DNA from: Pseudalkalibacillus sp045920555
GTDB taxonomy: Bacteria; Bacillota; Bacilli; Bacillales; Fictibacillaceae
Reading direction: 5' to 3'
Assembly: GCF_045920555.1 (NCBI RefSeq)
Contig: NZ_CP174509.1
Span: 3,410,001-3,474,000 of the forward strand
Length of the DNA: 64,000 nucleotides
Positions within the stretch are counted from its first letter, which is position 1; every line of letters begins with the position of its first letter. The translations under genes were made by a program, and so were the position numbers. This document shows, one piece after another, positions 42,366 to 51,712 of this stretch. The notes under the pieces are model-generated. The model had not been told where the DNA came from. It made no database searches and worked only from the letters and a program-made list of their open reading frames with translations.

Positions 42366-42974
42366 CTATTGAGCATTTTGTTTCACATGCTTGAAAGGCC
42401 TGTCTATTCTCATCCTTATCCTGCCTGCAAAATCCTCGTAGACCGTCCACAGAAAAACGATAAGACACGACAAACTTAAAATATCAAGAAAAATAAAAGA
42501 ACCGATTATATATTCGGGGGCAAGATCGTTAAATAAAAAAATATAGGCTATTTCTCCATGGGCATAGCCTGTAATAAGCACGGGAAGCCTGCTGTGAAAT
42601 CTTTTCGTCATGAATAAAACGACCAGAGAAAGAGGAATGGCAATGAAAAAATTCAAATCTACAAAAATCCAAACTGGATCATACACGACGATGAAGTGCA
42701 TTCCAACATAACATAAAGAAATAAGGATGCTCACAAAAATGGAATACCAAAGCTCGGTGAAGTTTTGCAATCCAAGATAAGAATAACTGATAAAGATCAT
42801 GATAAAAAGTGTCGAGTTTACAAGTTGACCATCAATGTTCAAAGTAATGCCCGAGCAATAAATCAACACTAAAAGCAATGCTGATAAGAGAAATCTTTGC
42901 TGTGTTTTCGAAATCAGAAAAGTTGTTATCGTCCAACCGATCCATGCAAACCAATAAAATAAATTTCCTTCCAT
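42366..42974 (-). CDS. yphA: Membrane protein YphA
   Basis: 202 residues with six hydrophobic segments (for example FLLSALLLVLIYCSGITLN and SIFVSILISLCYVGMHF) and a basic cytoplasmic tail. It resembles the YphA family of Bacillus and occupies the same place upstream of der. No functional motif is known; the product is an integral membrane protein. Confidence 0.85.
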   Translation of the reverse strand: MEGNLFYWFAWIGWTITTFLISKTQQRFLLSALLLVLIYCSGITLNIDGQLVNSTLFIMIFISYSYLGLQNFTELWYSIFVSILISLCYVGMHFIVVYDPVWIFVDLNFFIAIPLSLVVLFMTKRFHSRLPVLITGYAHGEIAYIFLFNDLAPEYIIGSFIFLDILSLSCLIVFLWTVYEDFAGRIRMRIDRPFKHVKQNAQ

Positions 42975-43059
42975 ACAAAGATCCCAACCTTACTTACAGT
43001 TTCTATTAAAAGTATGGAAAAAAGAACTCCTTTCTAAACCTTCTCGATTGGTGAAGGGC

Positions 43060-43090
43060 TGAATAGAAATAACGCTTTTCCGAAAAACTA
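43060..43090 (+). promoter_or_regulatory. Sigma-G-like promoter of ypzI
   Basis: TGAATA (43060-43065), 18 bases, AAAACTA (43084-43090), resembling TGnATA/CATAnTA. This would suggest forespore expression of ypzI; it is based on consensus only. Confidence 0.35.
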
Positions 43091-43110
43091 TCATTAAAGG
43101 AGTGATATGC

Positions 43111-43248
43111 ATGGGAAAAGACCGGCAAGAAAAAAAGCTGAAGCAATCCAAACGTGTTGAATCAGATCGTGACCAGGCTTTGCATTATGAAGGAGCTTCA
43201 AGAATTGACACACCGGAGGAAGCGCGTGAAGATAATCGGGGAAGATAA
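43111..43248 (+). CDS. ypzI: Small conserved protein YpzI
   Basis: 45 residues, MGKDRQEKKLKQSKRVESDR then DQALHYEGASRIDTPEEARE and DNRGR. AAAGGAG is 8 bases before the ATG. It is highly charged and soluble, with many acidic and basic residues, and resembles the YpzI family of Bacillus spore formers. It lies alone on the plus strand between yphA and rpsA. Function unknown. The repeat module at 43328 follows. Confidence 0.8.
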   Translation: MGKDRQEKKLKQSKRVESDRDQALHYEGASRIDTPEEAREDNRGR

Positions 43249-43254
43249 GGAAAG

Positions 43255-43500
43255 AAAAATGGAATCGCCCTGGGAGCTACAAAGGTCACTCGAATGCCGA
43301 CGAGGAGGCTGTCGCCTCAGGAGGTCTGAAGTGATCCAAGTGACTGGTCGCTGAGCTAGACATCACTTCTCTTCATTCCGATTTTTTACAGTCTTAGACT
43401 TATACTGAATGCCTCTTCGTTCGTTCCTCACTATGGGGTCTCGCCTGGCTCGCTTTTCCCGCAGTTTCATTCAAAAACATTAAAAATTCAACAAAGCCAT
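43255..43500. repeat. Chimeric dispersed-repeat region
   Basis: Contains GAGGCTGTCGCCTC (a GAGGC/GCCTC hairpin), the GAAGTGAT-bounded module (43328-43369) shared with 51713 and 53056, TCTCGCCTGGCTCGC shared with the MITE-like copies A and C, and a degenerate right end with AACAAAG and TTAACAAA. No gene is recognised. It looks like a decayed composite of the same repeat family. Confidence 0.65.
43328..43369. repeat. GAAGTGAT-bounded repeat module, copy E
   Basis: GAAGTGATCCAAGTGACTGG ... GAGCTAGACATCACTTC, 42 bases with perfect inverted ends. Best match to the copy at 53056. Confidence 0.8.
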
Positions 43501-43515
43501 ACTTAACAAAATAAA

Positions 43516-43556
43516 GGGCTGATCCTCTGCTTCCTGCCGAAGCGTCGAATCAGCCC
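43516..43556 (-). terminator. Intrinsic terminator after rpsA
   Basis: Minus-strand GGGCTGAT/ATCAGCCC (8 bp) with a 25-base loop that itself can fold, then TTTATTTTG; it lies 12 bases past the rpsA stop codon. Confidence 0.75.
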
Positions 43557-43567
43557 ATTCCTTATAT

Positions 43568-44719
43568 TTACTTATACTTTTTAAGTTGATCGCCAATCAT
43601 ATCTCCAAGTGAGAAACCAGTATTGCCATCAGTTTCCTTGTTATACTCTGGATCGATTTTAGATGGGCGGTTTTCTTCCTCTAATGTTGCCCGGATGCTA
43701 AGAGATACACGCTTTTCATCAGGGTTGACGTCCAGTACTTTAACTTTGACTTTGTCACCCTGTTCGAGAACCTCACTTGGTGTTCCGATATGCTTATTAG
43801 CAATCTCGGAAATGTGAACAAGCCCTTCTACACCAGGTGCTACTTCAACGAAAGCACCGAAAGAGACGAGACGCTTTACTGTCCCATCAACAACCTGACC
43901 TTTTTGAAGAACTTCACTTACATTGTCCCAAGGTCCAGGCAGCGTTTCTTTGATGGAAAGCGAAATACGCTCATTATCGCGGTCTACTGAAAGTACTTTT
44001 ACTTTGACTGTATCGCCTTCCTTGACTACTTCAGACGGAGTTTCCACACGATGATGCGCTAATTGTGAAATATGGACAAGGCCATCGATTCCACCGATAT
44101 CAACGAATGCACCGAAGTCAGTAAGTCGTTGGACTGTACCTTCCAATACTTGACCTGCTTCTAATGATTGGAGAACATCTTGTTTTTTCGATTCTTCCTG
44201 CTCTTCTAAAACAGCACGATGAGACAAGATGAGTTTATTATTTTCTTCCTCAAGTTCTACGATTTTCACCTCTAATGTCTTACCTTTATAGGAAGAGAAA
44301 TCTTCTACAAAGTGTTTTTCAACTAGAGAAGCCGGGATGAAACCACGGACGCCAAGATCTACCACAAGACCACCTTTTACGACATCAGCAATCTCGACCT
44401 CTAACGTTTTGTTTTCTTCCTTCGCTTCTTTCAACTCAGACCATGCCTTTTCAGCAGAAATCGCGCGCTTGGAAAGTACAAGTTCTTCCTCTGTTAGTTT
44501 GATCACCTTAAGAGTCAATGTATCTCCATCAGATAAGACATCACTAACTTTTTCGACATGCAAGCTTGAAAGCTCACTGATCGGCAGGATTCCATCCATC
44601 TTATACCCTGCATCAATCAATGCATGTTTTTCCTCAACCTTTGTAACCGTACCTACTACGATATCACCAAGTTCCAAAGGTTTAATTTCTGAAAGTTCTT
44701 GATTCATTTCATCAGTCAT
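43568..44719 (-). CDS. rpsA: S1-domain RNA-binding protein (30S ribosomal protein S1 homologue, YpfD)
   Basis: 383 residues with four S1 OB-fold repeats (about 15-85, 100-170, 185-260, 270-345); the third and fourth each contain GAFVDIGGIDGLVHISQ- and GAFVEVAPGVEGLVHIS-type cores. It is shorter than E. coli S1 (six domains), as in other Bacillus, and may act in translation or RNA turnover. It follows plsC and cmk; AGGAGG lies upstream. The C-terminal tail is basic. Confidence 0.95.
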   Translation of the reverse strand: MTDEMNQELSEIKPLELGDIVVGTVTKVEEKHALIDAGYKMDGILPISELSSLHVEKVSDVLSDGDTLTLKVIKLTEEELVLSKRAISAEKAWSELKEAKEENKTLEVEIADVVKGGLVVDLGVRGFIPASLVEKHFVEDFSSYKGKTLEVKIVELEEENNKLILSHRAVLEEQEESKKQDVLQSLEAGQVLEGTVQRLTDFGAFVDIGGIDGLVHISQLAHHRVETPSEVVKEGDTVKVKVLSVDRDNERISLSIKETLPGPWDNVSEVLQKGQVVDGTVKRLVSFGAFVEVAPGVEGLVHISEIANKHIGTPSEVLEQGDKVKVKVLDVNPDEKRVSLSIRATLEEENRPSKIDPEYNKETDGNTGFSLGDMIGDQLKKYK

Positions 44720-44866
44720 TGGCTTTACCTCCTTAAGTGTCTAAACGAAGAGAAAACATATATTAGACCCTCCACGTTGTGAAAGAGTATGTATAAGGTT
44801 CATTTCCCTTTACTCTAACTTCTTATAAATAGCGTTTTTTGTCAAGTAACTAAACTCCGATATTCA

Positions 44867-45448
44867 TTACTTATTCGCTTCGTATAACTTCCGTATTTCT
44901 TCCATGATTTTTTCTGTTGCAACCTTTGCGGAAGCCTTTTGTTCTTTCAATTCAGAAAAATCAATCGGTGACCCATAAACGATTTTTACTTCCTTGAACA
45001 ATTTATATGGCCCTATGATTGCACAAGGAACGACCTTCGCATCAGTTTTCAATGCAAAGAATCCAGCACCTGCAAGTCCGTCCGCTATGGATCCAGTTTT
45101 ACTCCGTGTCCCCTCTGGAAACAGACCAACAGCTTTCCCATTACGCAATAATTCCAAACCTCGTCTTAAAGCTTGTTTGTCGCTCATACCTCTTCGAACA
45201 GGGAATGCGTGGATACCCGGAAGAATGCTTTTCAATACAGGGACTTTAAAGAGCTCTGCTTTCGCCATGAAATGGACTGTACGGCCGGATGAACAACCGA
45301 CAAGAGGCGGGTCCAGAAAGCTGATATGATTCGTACAGATCAGGACGCCATCCTCCTTAGGTACGTTTTCAAGACCGCTCACCCTCAATTTATATCCCGC
45401 AAAGAAAATGCCATTGAATAAATTACGCCCTAAATTATAAAGATTCAC
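44867..45448 (-). CDS. plsC: 1-acyl-sn-glycerol-3-phosphate acyltransferase
   Basis: Membrane-bound enzyme that makes phosphatidic acid from lysophosphatidic acid. 193 residues starting at GTG (45448). The catalytic HxxxxD motif is in TNHISFLDPPLVG and the substrate-binding LFPEGTRSKTG follows; PCAIIGPYKLF is also conserved. It lies downstream of cmk by 6 bases. Together with gpsA and plsY in this window it gives three consecutive steps of phosphatidate synthesis. The ribosome-binding site is weak. Confidence 0.93.
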   Translation of the reverse strand: MNLYNLGRNLFNGIFFAGYKLRVSGLENVPKEDGVLICTNHISFLDPPLVGCSSGRTVHFMAKAELFKVPVLKSILPGIHAFPVRRGMSDKQALRRGLELLRNGKAVGLFPEGTRSKTGSIADGLAGAGFFALKTDAKVVPCAIIGPYKLFKEVKIVYGSPIDFSELKEQKASAKVATEKIMEEIRKLYEANK

Positions 45449-45454
45449 CCGCCA

Positions 45455-46132
45455 TCAAACCCTTTCGTTTTCTCGCACGATCTGAAGAATCGCTTCGACG
45501 ACATCATCAATTGACATCGTTGTGGTATCAAGTTCAATTGCATCTTCCGATTTCATTAATGGTGAGGCTTCACGTTTAGAGTCTAGTTCATCTCTCTGTT
45601 CGATCTCACGTTTTATTTGTTCGAGATCTGAAGGAATCCCTTTGGCCACATTCTCCTCATGCCTTCTCTTCGCTCTTTCATCAACTGATGCAATTAAGAA
45701 GATCTTTACCTGCGCATCTGGAATTACGTGCGTTCCTATATCACGGCCATCCATGACAACCGATTGTTCCCGGCTTAATTCCTGTTGGCGTTTGACCATT
45801 TCAATTCGTACTGCTGGATGCTTCGCAACTTCAGATACATTGTTCGTAACTTCCGAAGTTCTGATTTCTTCCGTCACATCTTCCCCATCTAACACGACGA
45901 ACTGTTGATCCGATTTTTTTTGAAGGCCGATTTTTGTCGTCTTCAGTATATCTTTCAGTGCATTTTCATCACTCACATCGATATCATTGCGAAGTGCTTT
46001 CAATGTTATAGAACGATACATAGCACCTGTATCGATATAAACATACGATAATATGTCAGCCACTTTTTTGGCGACAGTGCTTTTTCCTGCTCCTGCAGGT
46101 CCATCAATGGCAATTCTCATAAAGTTACTCAT
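45455..46132 (-). CDS. cmk: Cytidylate kinase
   Basis: Phosphorylates CMP and dCMP with ATP. 225 residues from the ATG at 46132 (AGGAGG with 4-base spacing; an upstream frame start is not favoured). The P-loop is DGPAGAGKST at residues 8-17, with IDTGAMYRS and DGRDIGTHV (NMP-binding) and REASPLMKS near the C-terminus. It follows ypfB and precedes plsC, in the normal Bacillus order ypfB-cmk-(plsC)-rpsA. Confidence 0.96.
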   Translation of the reverse strand: MSNFMRIAIDGPAGAGKSTVAKKVADILSYVYIDTGAMYRSITLKALRNDIDVSDENALKDILKTTKIGLQKKSDQQFVVLDGEDVTEEIRTSEVTNNVSEVAKHPAVRIEMVKRQQELSREQSVVMDGRDIGTHVIPDAQVKIFLIASVDERAKRRHEENVAKGIPSDLEQIKREIEQRDELDSKREASPLMKSEDAIELDTTTMSIDDVVEAILQIVRENERV

Positions 46133-46296
46133 AGTTCCTCCTGCTACCTTTGACAAATCTAATTTTAAAATGATTCGAGGCAGATAGGCATTTTTCTGCC
46201 CATATCACAGTGAAACTTGGCCCTTTTAAGGAAACCATAAGGCTCCAAGTGCCAAGTTCGATGGTGACATTATACCTCAAAATCATAATAATACTT

Positions 46297-46509
46297 TCAA
46301 TTTTCAACCCCTTCATCATACCATAGGAAATTTGAGCGGTCTATCGCTTCAACGGTCTCTCCACTGCTCCCTTTTGTAATTCCTTCATATTCATATAAAC
46401 GATTGAAATAAGTGCCAAAGTCCCAATTAAATAAAAGATATTGGGCAGCAATAAGAAATATCATCTGACAAATGATCAACTTGATCAATACACGTTCAAT
46501 CAACTTCAT
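46297..46509 (-). CDS. ypfB: Small membrane protein YpfB (DUF5359)
   Basis: 70 residues with a single N-terminal hydrophobic helix (about 8-27, VLIKLIICQMIFLIAAQYLLF) followed by an acidic outer part. It resembles the DUF5359 family and sits between the ypfA remnant and cmk, as YpfB does in B. subtilis. Function unknown. Confidence 0.8.
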   Translation of the reverse strand: MKLIERVLIKLIICQMIFLIAAQYLLFNWDFGTYFNRLYEYEGITKGSSGETVEAIDRSNFLWYDEGVEN

Positions 46510-46601
46510 CGGTTAATCGCATCCTCAGTATGTTCTTATCACTATCGTTTCCAAAATAAGGCTTCTCTAATACGAAAGATAGGAAACCAACGATTACCTG
46601 A

Positions 46602-47254
46602 CTATAATAATCCTTTTTTCTTCAGCATTAATTGCTCCTCGAAACAAAAACGCAACATATGCTGCTTATCTTGCTCGGATATTTTGAGGAACTGCAAAGG
46701 CGCTTTATCCCTTTTTCCTTTTTCCCCTTTTATGACTCGGATGACTTTTGCTTTTTGGTTTATGTATTTATGTCGTTCTTTTAAGGGTAACACCATCCAG
46801 CAATATTCCAACTTTCAATTGATACCGCTCTGGCATGATGACTGCACAACCGCCTGCACTTACATCAGAAGTAATGCAAGCGAAAGGTTGAAATTGGCGC
46901 TCTGTCGGATGGATTGATACATCTATTGCCGTTTCAACTCGTACGAATTCCCGTCTCTGGATCTTCTCCAAATTGGTTGAACCAGGAAAGGATAAGATGA
47001 GCAACGGTATATGTTCTTTTTTCCGATCTGTCATTTCAGTATGGAACTTATTTGTAATTTTAACTTTTGTCGTAAAATGTGCATAAAATTTTGTTCTTAA
47101 CCATGAAAAATTCCGATTTGTTTGTGCGAAGGTCGGATGGATAAGTAACGAGTAAATGATCCCCCCTGATATCTTCGACTTTACATTGGAACTTTTGCGG
47201 TTCTTGCCCTGTTTTCCGGATTTCGAGAAAAAGGGTATCACCGATTTTGATCAT
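46602..47254 (-). pseudogene. ypfA: Frameshifted c-di-GMP receptor YpfA (PilZ domain, YcgR-like)
   Basis: Three overlapping frames together make a complete YpfA. Residues 1-64 (MIKIGDTLFLEI...) end at a frame change near 47065-47068 (AAAA on the minus strand). The second frame carries KITNKFHTEM..., the PilZ motifs RREFVR and SDVSAGG, and ends near 46785-46787 (CCC). The third frame supplies LKERHKYINQKAKVIRVI to QLMLKKKGLL. Removing one base at each run gives 216 codons, close to the 217 residues of B. subtilis YpfA, a c-di-GMP receptor that restrains motility. Real inactivation and homopolymer sequencing error are both possible. Confidence 0.85.
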
Positions 47255-47310
47255 GGCATATCCCCCTCACCTTTTATTCTTTAGGTCATTTATTTCATTT
47301 TAACAAGAAA

Positions 47311-47335
47311 AGGAAAAGCAAAATTTGCTTTTCCT
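47311..47335 (-). terminator. Intrinsic terminator between ypeB and ypfA
   Basis: Minus-strand AGGAAAAGCAAA/TTTGCTTTTCCT, a 12-bp perfect stem with almost no loop and TTTCTTG following. It ends the sleB-ypeB transcript. Confidence 0.8.
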
Positions 47336-47475
47336 GATTCTTAATTCACTATAGGTTAGGATAATTTGGCAGCAAGGAGTCATTCGATTTAGTGGCCAAT
47401 TTTAGCAAAATAGTATAAACGCAACTAAGTCTCTGCCTTCGCCTCAACCAATCGCCATCGGCAAGTTTCATTTAC

Positions 47476-48825
47476 CTACATACTGTTGACTGGTGTATTA
47501 GGGTCATCCAGTTTTTTTACTTTTTCTTCCATTCCTGTGCTGGCATTAATGAAAATTCGGAATGTCTCATTACCCATTGTTGCTAAGAACTCATAGCAAT
47601 GAACCTCTTCACCAAGATCATTCGTGATGATTCCCTGGTGTGTTTCCATGATTTTAAGCTTCGGATTCAACTTACCTTGTGCTTCTTTTTGGGAAATAGC
47701 CGGAGAAGTGATTTTCCGATCTTTTTCACCAATCAGATAGTTCATTCCTTCATAGCCAATGATATCACCGGTATCAAGGGCTACTTTGATCGTTACTGTT
47801 TGGGGATAGATCCGTACATCATCCTGCTTTTTCACATAAGTGTAGATTCCAATGTTTTCAAATTGGTTGCTCGTTGACATTTCCATCTTATCCATTGCAT
47901 GCTGGTTCAAGAATTGTACTGCTTTTTCACTTCCCTGATATAAGCTGATCTTAGCATCTTTAACCTTTCGATCTTCTAGTATCCAGGTTGGATGACCGCC
48001 TTTTTTGGTCAGTTCCATATAGATGTTGGAATCGCTCTTTGGTTCATTGACAGAGATGCGGTATGCCTCATATGGAGAACCTTTTCCGTTTTCCTCTACA
48101 ATCACTTTACTGTTCTTATCCAGCTTAAGGTACTTGATAGCAAGGTTCTTAGCCTCTTCTTTCGTGATTTGCTTACCACTCAAGGCTTTATATTTATTAT
48201 CTTCAAATTCGGTGATCTTCGTCATTTCCGGACCCCAGTTCACTTCTGAGTAACCTTCGACAGATTTGTCGACTGTTTTGAGCCCATTGATGACTGTATT
48301 GTCCATCGGATCGTTTTCTGTGGCAAGTGCCAATTCGACGTCCATCCATCTTAGATTTTCCTTCATGACAGTCGATTGCACATTTCGTAATTCATTTTTG
48401 ATTTCGGTAGCGTTTTTATGCAAACCTTCAAGAGTAGCATACTCTTTATCAGAGAGTGGTTTCTTCTCCAAATCTCTGATTGCGATTCGATAACTGAACT
48501 CTCCGATTTTCGTCAAGAATTCTTCCGTTTTATTAAATGGAAGCAGTGCTAATGGCAGTTGCCCCACATCGTTATGTGCCTCCGAAGTCAATCGCCATAC
48601 CTCTGCAAGTGAGGGGGAAATCTGTTGCCGGGAATTCATAGCTAATGTGGTTCCGATCTTTTCTTCTAATGCATCGATATGGAAATTCAAATCATGGAAT
48701 GCTCGTTGATAGTTATTTTCAGCGTTGATAAGGATCGCGTTTTTTTCTTGATGTTCTTTATATCCCCAATAGCCGGTACCGATTACTGCAATAGCCAATA
48801 TCGTTATTAAGATTGTTCTGATCAT
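47476..48825 (-). CDS. ypeB: Germination protein YpeB
   Basis: 449 residues with one N-terminal membrane anchor (about 3-20) and a long outer part. It stabilises and positions the cortex-lytic enzyme SleB in spores. Repeated YPEB/PepSY-like domains are visible in the C-terminal half (for example KKGGHPTWILEDRKV and TVTIKVALDTGDIIGYEG). It lies 15 bases after sleB and they form the normal Bacillus pair; both are forespore-made and spore-membrane located. Confidence 0.96.
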   Translation of the reverse strand: MIRTILITILAIAVIGTGYWGYKEHQEKNAILINAENNYQRAFHDLNFHIDALEEKIGTTLAMNSRQQISPSLAEVWRLTSEAHNDVGQLPLALLPFNKTEEFLTKIGEFSYRIAIRDLEKKPLSDKEYATLEGLHKNATEIKNELRNVQSTVMKENLRWMDVELALATENDPMDNTVINGLKTVDKSVEGYSEVNWGPEMTKITEFEDNKYKALSGKQITKEEAKNLAIKYLKLDKNSKVIVEENGKGSPYEAYRISVNEPKSDSNIYMELTKKGGHPTWILEDRKVKDAKISLYQGSEKAVQFLNQHAMDKMEMSTSNQFENIGIYTYVKKQDDVRIYPQTVTIKVALDTGDIIGYEGMNYLIGEKDRKITSPAISQKEAQGKLNPKLKIMETHQGIITNDLGEEVHCYEFLATMGNETFRIFINASTGMEEKVKKLDDPNTPVNSM

Positions 48826-48840
48826 GTCTCTTCACCTCCA

Positions 48841-49695
48841 TTATTTAGCAAAAATATGCTTTCCGATTTGGGTAACTTGTGAACGTGTCCAAATCCAACC
48901 GGATGTAGCAGTATCAGGATTGAAATAATAAATACATCCGTCCGAAGGATCCCAACCATTGATGGCGTCAATAACTGCTTTTTTCGCTTGCTCATTTGGT
49001 GTAAGCCAGATTTGTCCATCTGCTACAGCAGTGAACGCTCGTGGTTCAAATATAACGCCTGAAATGGTATTTGGAAAAGAAGAGCTTTCAATACGGTTGA
49101 GAATGACTGCAGCTACAGCGACCTGGCCAACATAGGGCTCACCACGGGCTTCACCATAAACCGCATTCGCCATTAGCTGAATATCGTTCTCTGAATAACC
49201 GCTTGGTACATTCTTCCCTTGTTTCGGCTTTTGTTGTTTAGGTTGTGCTTTTCCCCCTTGTCCTGATGGTTGCTTTGCAGGGGCTTTACCTTTCTGGGTC
49301 TGTTTTTCTAGTGGTGTTCCACCGTAATGGGTGAATTTCTTTCCTTTTTGAATATTCTTTTTTACAAACCCTTCATGATACTGTGACGCATTCGCGAGTT
49401 TCAATTTTGTCGTTGGACCGGCAAGTCCATCCACCTTCAACCCAAACTCATACTGGAAGTTTCGAAGTGCCCAGTATGTACCCCAACCAAATACCCCATC
49501 AATTTTCCCATTATAAAACCCTAAATATTGCAATCTCGATTGGAGTTCGATTACATCTTCACCCGTTGCGCCATGCTGGATCACTTGAGCAGTGAACGCG
49601 TCTGTTTTATCAATATGCACAGCGCTCAACAACGGAATGACCAATAGTATCAATGATAAGCATACTTTTACGAACAAATTTCCACTTTTCATCAT
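48841..49695 (-). CDS. sleB: Spore cortex-lytic enzyme SleB
   Basis: Lytic transglycosylase-type enzyme that degrades cortex peptidoglycan at germination. 284 residues from the ATG at 49695 (AGGAGG 5 bases upstream; the longer frame to 49767 has no such site). A signal sequence (about 8-26) is followed by a peptidoglycan-binding domain (about 40-105, GATGEDVIELQSRLQYLGFYNG), a Pro/Lys/Gln-rich linker and the hydrolase_2 domain with YGEARGEPYVGQVAVAAVILNR containing the catalytic Glu. Confidence 0.96.
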   Translation of the reverse strand: MMKSGNLFVKVCLSLILLVIPLLSAVHIDKTDAFTAQVIQHGATGEDVIELQSRLQYLGFYNGKIDGVFGWGTYWALRNFQYEFGLKVDGLAGPTTKLKLANASQYHEGFVKKNIQKGKKFTHYGGTPLEKQTQKGKAPAKQPSGQGGKAQPKQQKPKQGKNVPSGYSENDIQLMANAVYGEARGEPYVGQVAVAAVILNRIESSSFPNTISGVIFEPRAFTAVADGQIWLTPNEQAKKAVIDAINGWDPSDGCIYYFNPDTATSGWIWTRSQVTQIGKHIFAK

Positions 49696-49736
49696 TACAG
49701 CCTCCTGTTGCATCCTGTATAACTTTTCAATGTTCG

Positions 49737-49766
49737 TAGTTTCTGTCATTGAAGTGATTTTATACA
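49737..49766 (-). promoter_or_regulatory. Sigma-G-like promoter of sleB-ypeB
   Basis: Minus-strand TGTATA (49761-49766), 17 bases, GAAACTA (49737-49743), resembling TGnATA/CATAnTA (5 of 7 in the -10). This agrees with known forespore expression of sleB. Confidence 0.5.
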
Positions 49767-49789
49767 AAGAGAAAAATCAATAGAAAAAA

Positions 49790-49814
49790 CCTGGTCATCA
49801 AGTGGACGACCAGG
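49790..49814 (-). terminator. Intrinsic terminator after prsW
   Basis: Minus-strand CCTGGTC/GACCAGG (7 bp) with an 11-base loop and TTTTTTC, 18 bases past the prsW stop codon. Confidence 0.85.
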
Positions 49815-49832
49815 CATATACGAAAAGAGAAA

Positions 49833-50519
49833 TCAATTTACTGCTCCATGATTTTGTTGTTCATAATTTTCCTGTGAAACACCTTGTGCATACTTGATTT
49901 TTCTCAAACCTAACCACCATAAAAAGATCATGAAAGGCAGCATGAAAACCATCCATTTTTGCATCAGTGATAAAATGATATAGTCATAAAACCCATGAAA
50001 GAATATCGGTACTAATAATGAAGATATTAAAAATAACCTTTTGGAATACACTTTTTCAGACGATTTACCCCTTGAAAGATAATATCCCATAATCACTCCG
50101 AATAATGCATGACTCGGAACGGGGAGTAACGCTCTGATCATTGCTGTTTCAATTCCATTCGCCAATAAATACAATACATTTTCAGCTGTAGCAAACCCTA
50201 AGGAAATCGAGACACCATAAATAATACCATCATAAGGATCATTGAAATCGATATGTTGATATGCTGCAAAATAAAGAAGGAACCATTTGAAAAATTCCTC
50301 TAAAAAACCCGAAACGAAGAATGCATCTATCCATCCTGTAACTTGCAACTCTTCATAAATGCCAAACTGCAATACCATCACTGGAAATACGAGAAGGACA
50401 CCTATGATAAAGGTTCGTAACACCATTAAGATCGGCTCAGGCTTATATTTTTCTTTTAAATAGAAAAATGACAGCAAGGCGAGACCTGGAGCGATCCCTG
50501 CAGATATGACAGTAAACAT
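49833..50519 (-). CDS. prsW: Intramembrane protease PrsW
   Basis: 228 residues with about eight membrane segments. In B. subtilis it makes the first cut in the anti-sigma factor RsiW, releasing sigma-W under envelope stress. The key glutamates are in GFLEEFFKWFLLYF (EEFxK) and the histidine in PSHALFGVIMGYYL; a second histidine is in PIFFHGFYDYI. It follows nothing on its own strand closely; divergent to ansA. Family assignment is firm, the RsiW link is by orthology. Confidence 0.92.
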   Translation of the reverse strand: MFTVISAGIAPGLALLSFFYLKEKYKPEPILMVLRTFIIGVLLVFPVMVLQFGIYEELQVTGWIDAFFVSGFLEEFFKWFLLYFAAYQHIDFNDPYDGIIYGVSISLGFATAENVLYLLANGIETAMIRALLPVPSHALFGVIMGYYLSRGKSSEKVYSKRLFLISSLLVPIFFHGFYDYIILSLMQKWMVFMLPFMIFLWWLGLRKIKYAQGVSQENYEQQNHGAVN

Positions 50520-50683
50520 TTACATCGTCCCGTTTCCAATCCATTTTTTTCTATGGTATCACGAACAGCCATGATTTTGTTATATTAATTAATAGCTATT
50601 GAAAGAAACAAGGTTTAGACGGATGCATTCAAACATGTTATGTTAAGTGTTTGAGAATACATTTTGGAATGAGGTTGAGATTC

Positions 50684-51658
50684 ATGAAAGAAATTCTTGT
50701 AATTCATACGGGCGGGACAATCGCAATGAGTGAGGATAAAGAAACCGGTAAAGTCATTCCTGGAGATGTCAATCCCCTTCATGAGACCTATGCACTTCTT
50801 TCCCACATTGCGAAGGTTACGATGGATGATTTCTTAAATCTGCCATCTCCTCATATCACACCAGCGCATATGATCAAACTGTCGAACTATATACATATGA
50901 AAATCAAACAAAAAGCCTTCGACGGAATCGTGATCACACACGGAACAGATACACTTGAAGAAACAGCTTATCTCCTGGACTTGCTACATGATGACGAGAT
51001 CCCAATCATAGTGACGGGTGCAATGCGTTCCAGTAATGAATTAGGTTCAGATGGACCCCATAATCTCATAACATCCGTAAGGGCAGCTGCCAGTGATGAT
51101 GCGAAAGGCAAAGGAGTATTGGTTGTATTCAATGATGAGATCCATGCTGCTAAGAATGTTACTAAAACCCATACGAGCAATATTGCGACTTTCCAGAGTC
51201 CTCAATCCGGTCCTATCGGAATCATTACTAAACGGGGTGTGTTGTTCCACCATAACCTCGTCCATCGTGAGCATTATGACACGTTAAGTCTTTCGAAGAA
51301 TGTCGTCTTGTTAAAAGCATATGCGGGCATGCAAAAGGAGCTGCTACAAGCTGTTCGTACTATGGAAATTGATGGGCTTGTCATCGAAGCATTGGGACAA
51401 GGTAATCTCCCTCCTGACTTGATGGAGGAGATTGGTCATTTCATTGACAATCAGATTCCAATTGTGATGGTATCCCGCTGTTTCAATGGAATCGTTCAAG
51501 ACAACTATAGTTATGAAGGTGGGGGACGTAATCTGAAAGACCGCGGTGTAATATTGACTAATGGATTGAATGGCCCAAAGGCTCGCTTGAAGCTGATGGT
51601 GACATTGGAAATGAACTACAATATGGAACAATTGAGAGCGGCATTTTTATCAAATTGA
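50684..51658 (+). CDS. ansA: L-asparaginase, type I (cytosolic)
   Basis: Hydrolyses asparagine to aspartate and ammonia. 324 residues from the ATG at 50684 (GAGG about 10 bases upstream; an in-frame TTG at 50651 lacks support). The active-site threonine is in HTGGTIAMS, and the second site is HGTDTLEETA with VTGAMRSSNE. No signal peptide, so it is the cytosolic type. In B. subtilis ansA is followed by ansB; here it stands alone on the plus strand opposite ypdA and shares a terminator with it. Confidence 0.95.
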   Translation: MKEILVIHTGGTIAMSEDKETGKVIPGDVNPLHETYALLSHIAKVTMDDFLNLPSPHITPAHMIKLSNYIHMKIKQKAFDGIVITHGTDTLEETAYLLDLLHDDEIPIIVTGAMRSSNELGSDGPHNLITSVRAAASDDAKGKGVLVVFNDEIHAAKNVTKTHTSNIATFQSPQSGPIGIITKRGVLFHHNLVHREHYDTLSLSKNVVLLKAYAGMQKELLQAVRTMEIDGLVIEALGQGNLPPDLMEEIGHFIDNQIPIVMVSRCFNGIVQDNYSYEGGGRNLKDRGVILTNGLNGPKARLKLMVTLEMNYNMEQLRAAFLSN

Positions 51659-51712
51659 ATGGAAAAGCGCAAACAAACGCCCTGGTCAGACACGAAGGCC
51701 TACGCGGAGGCT

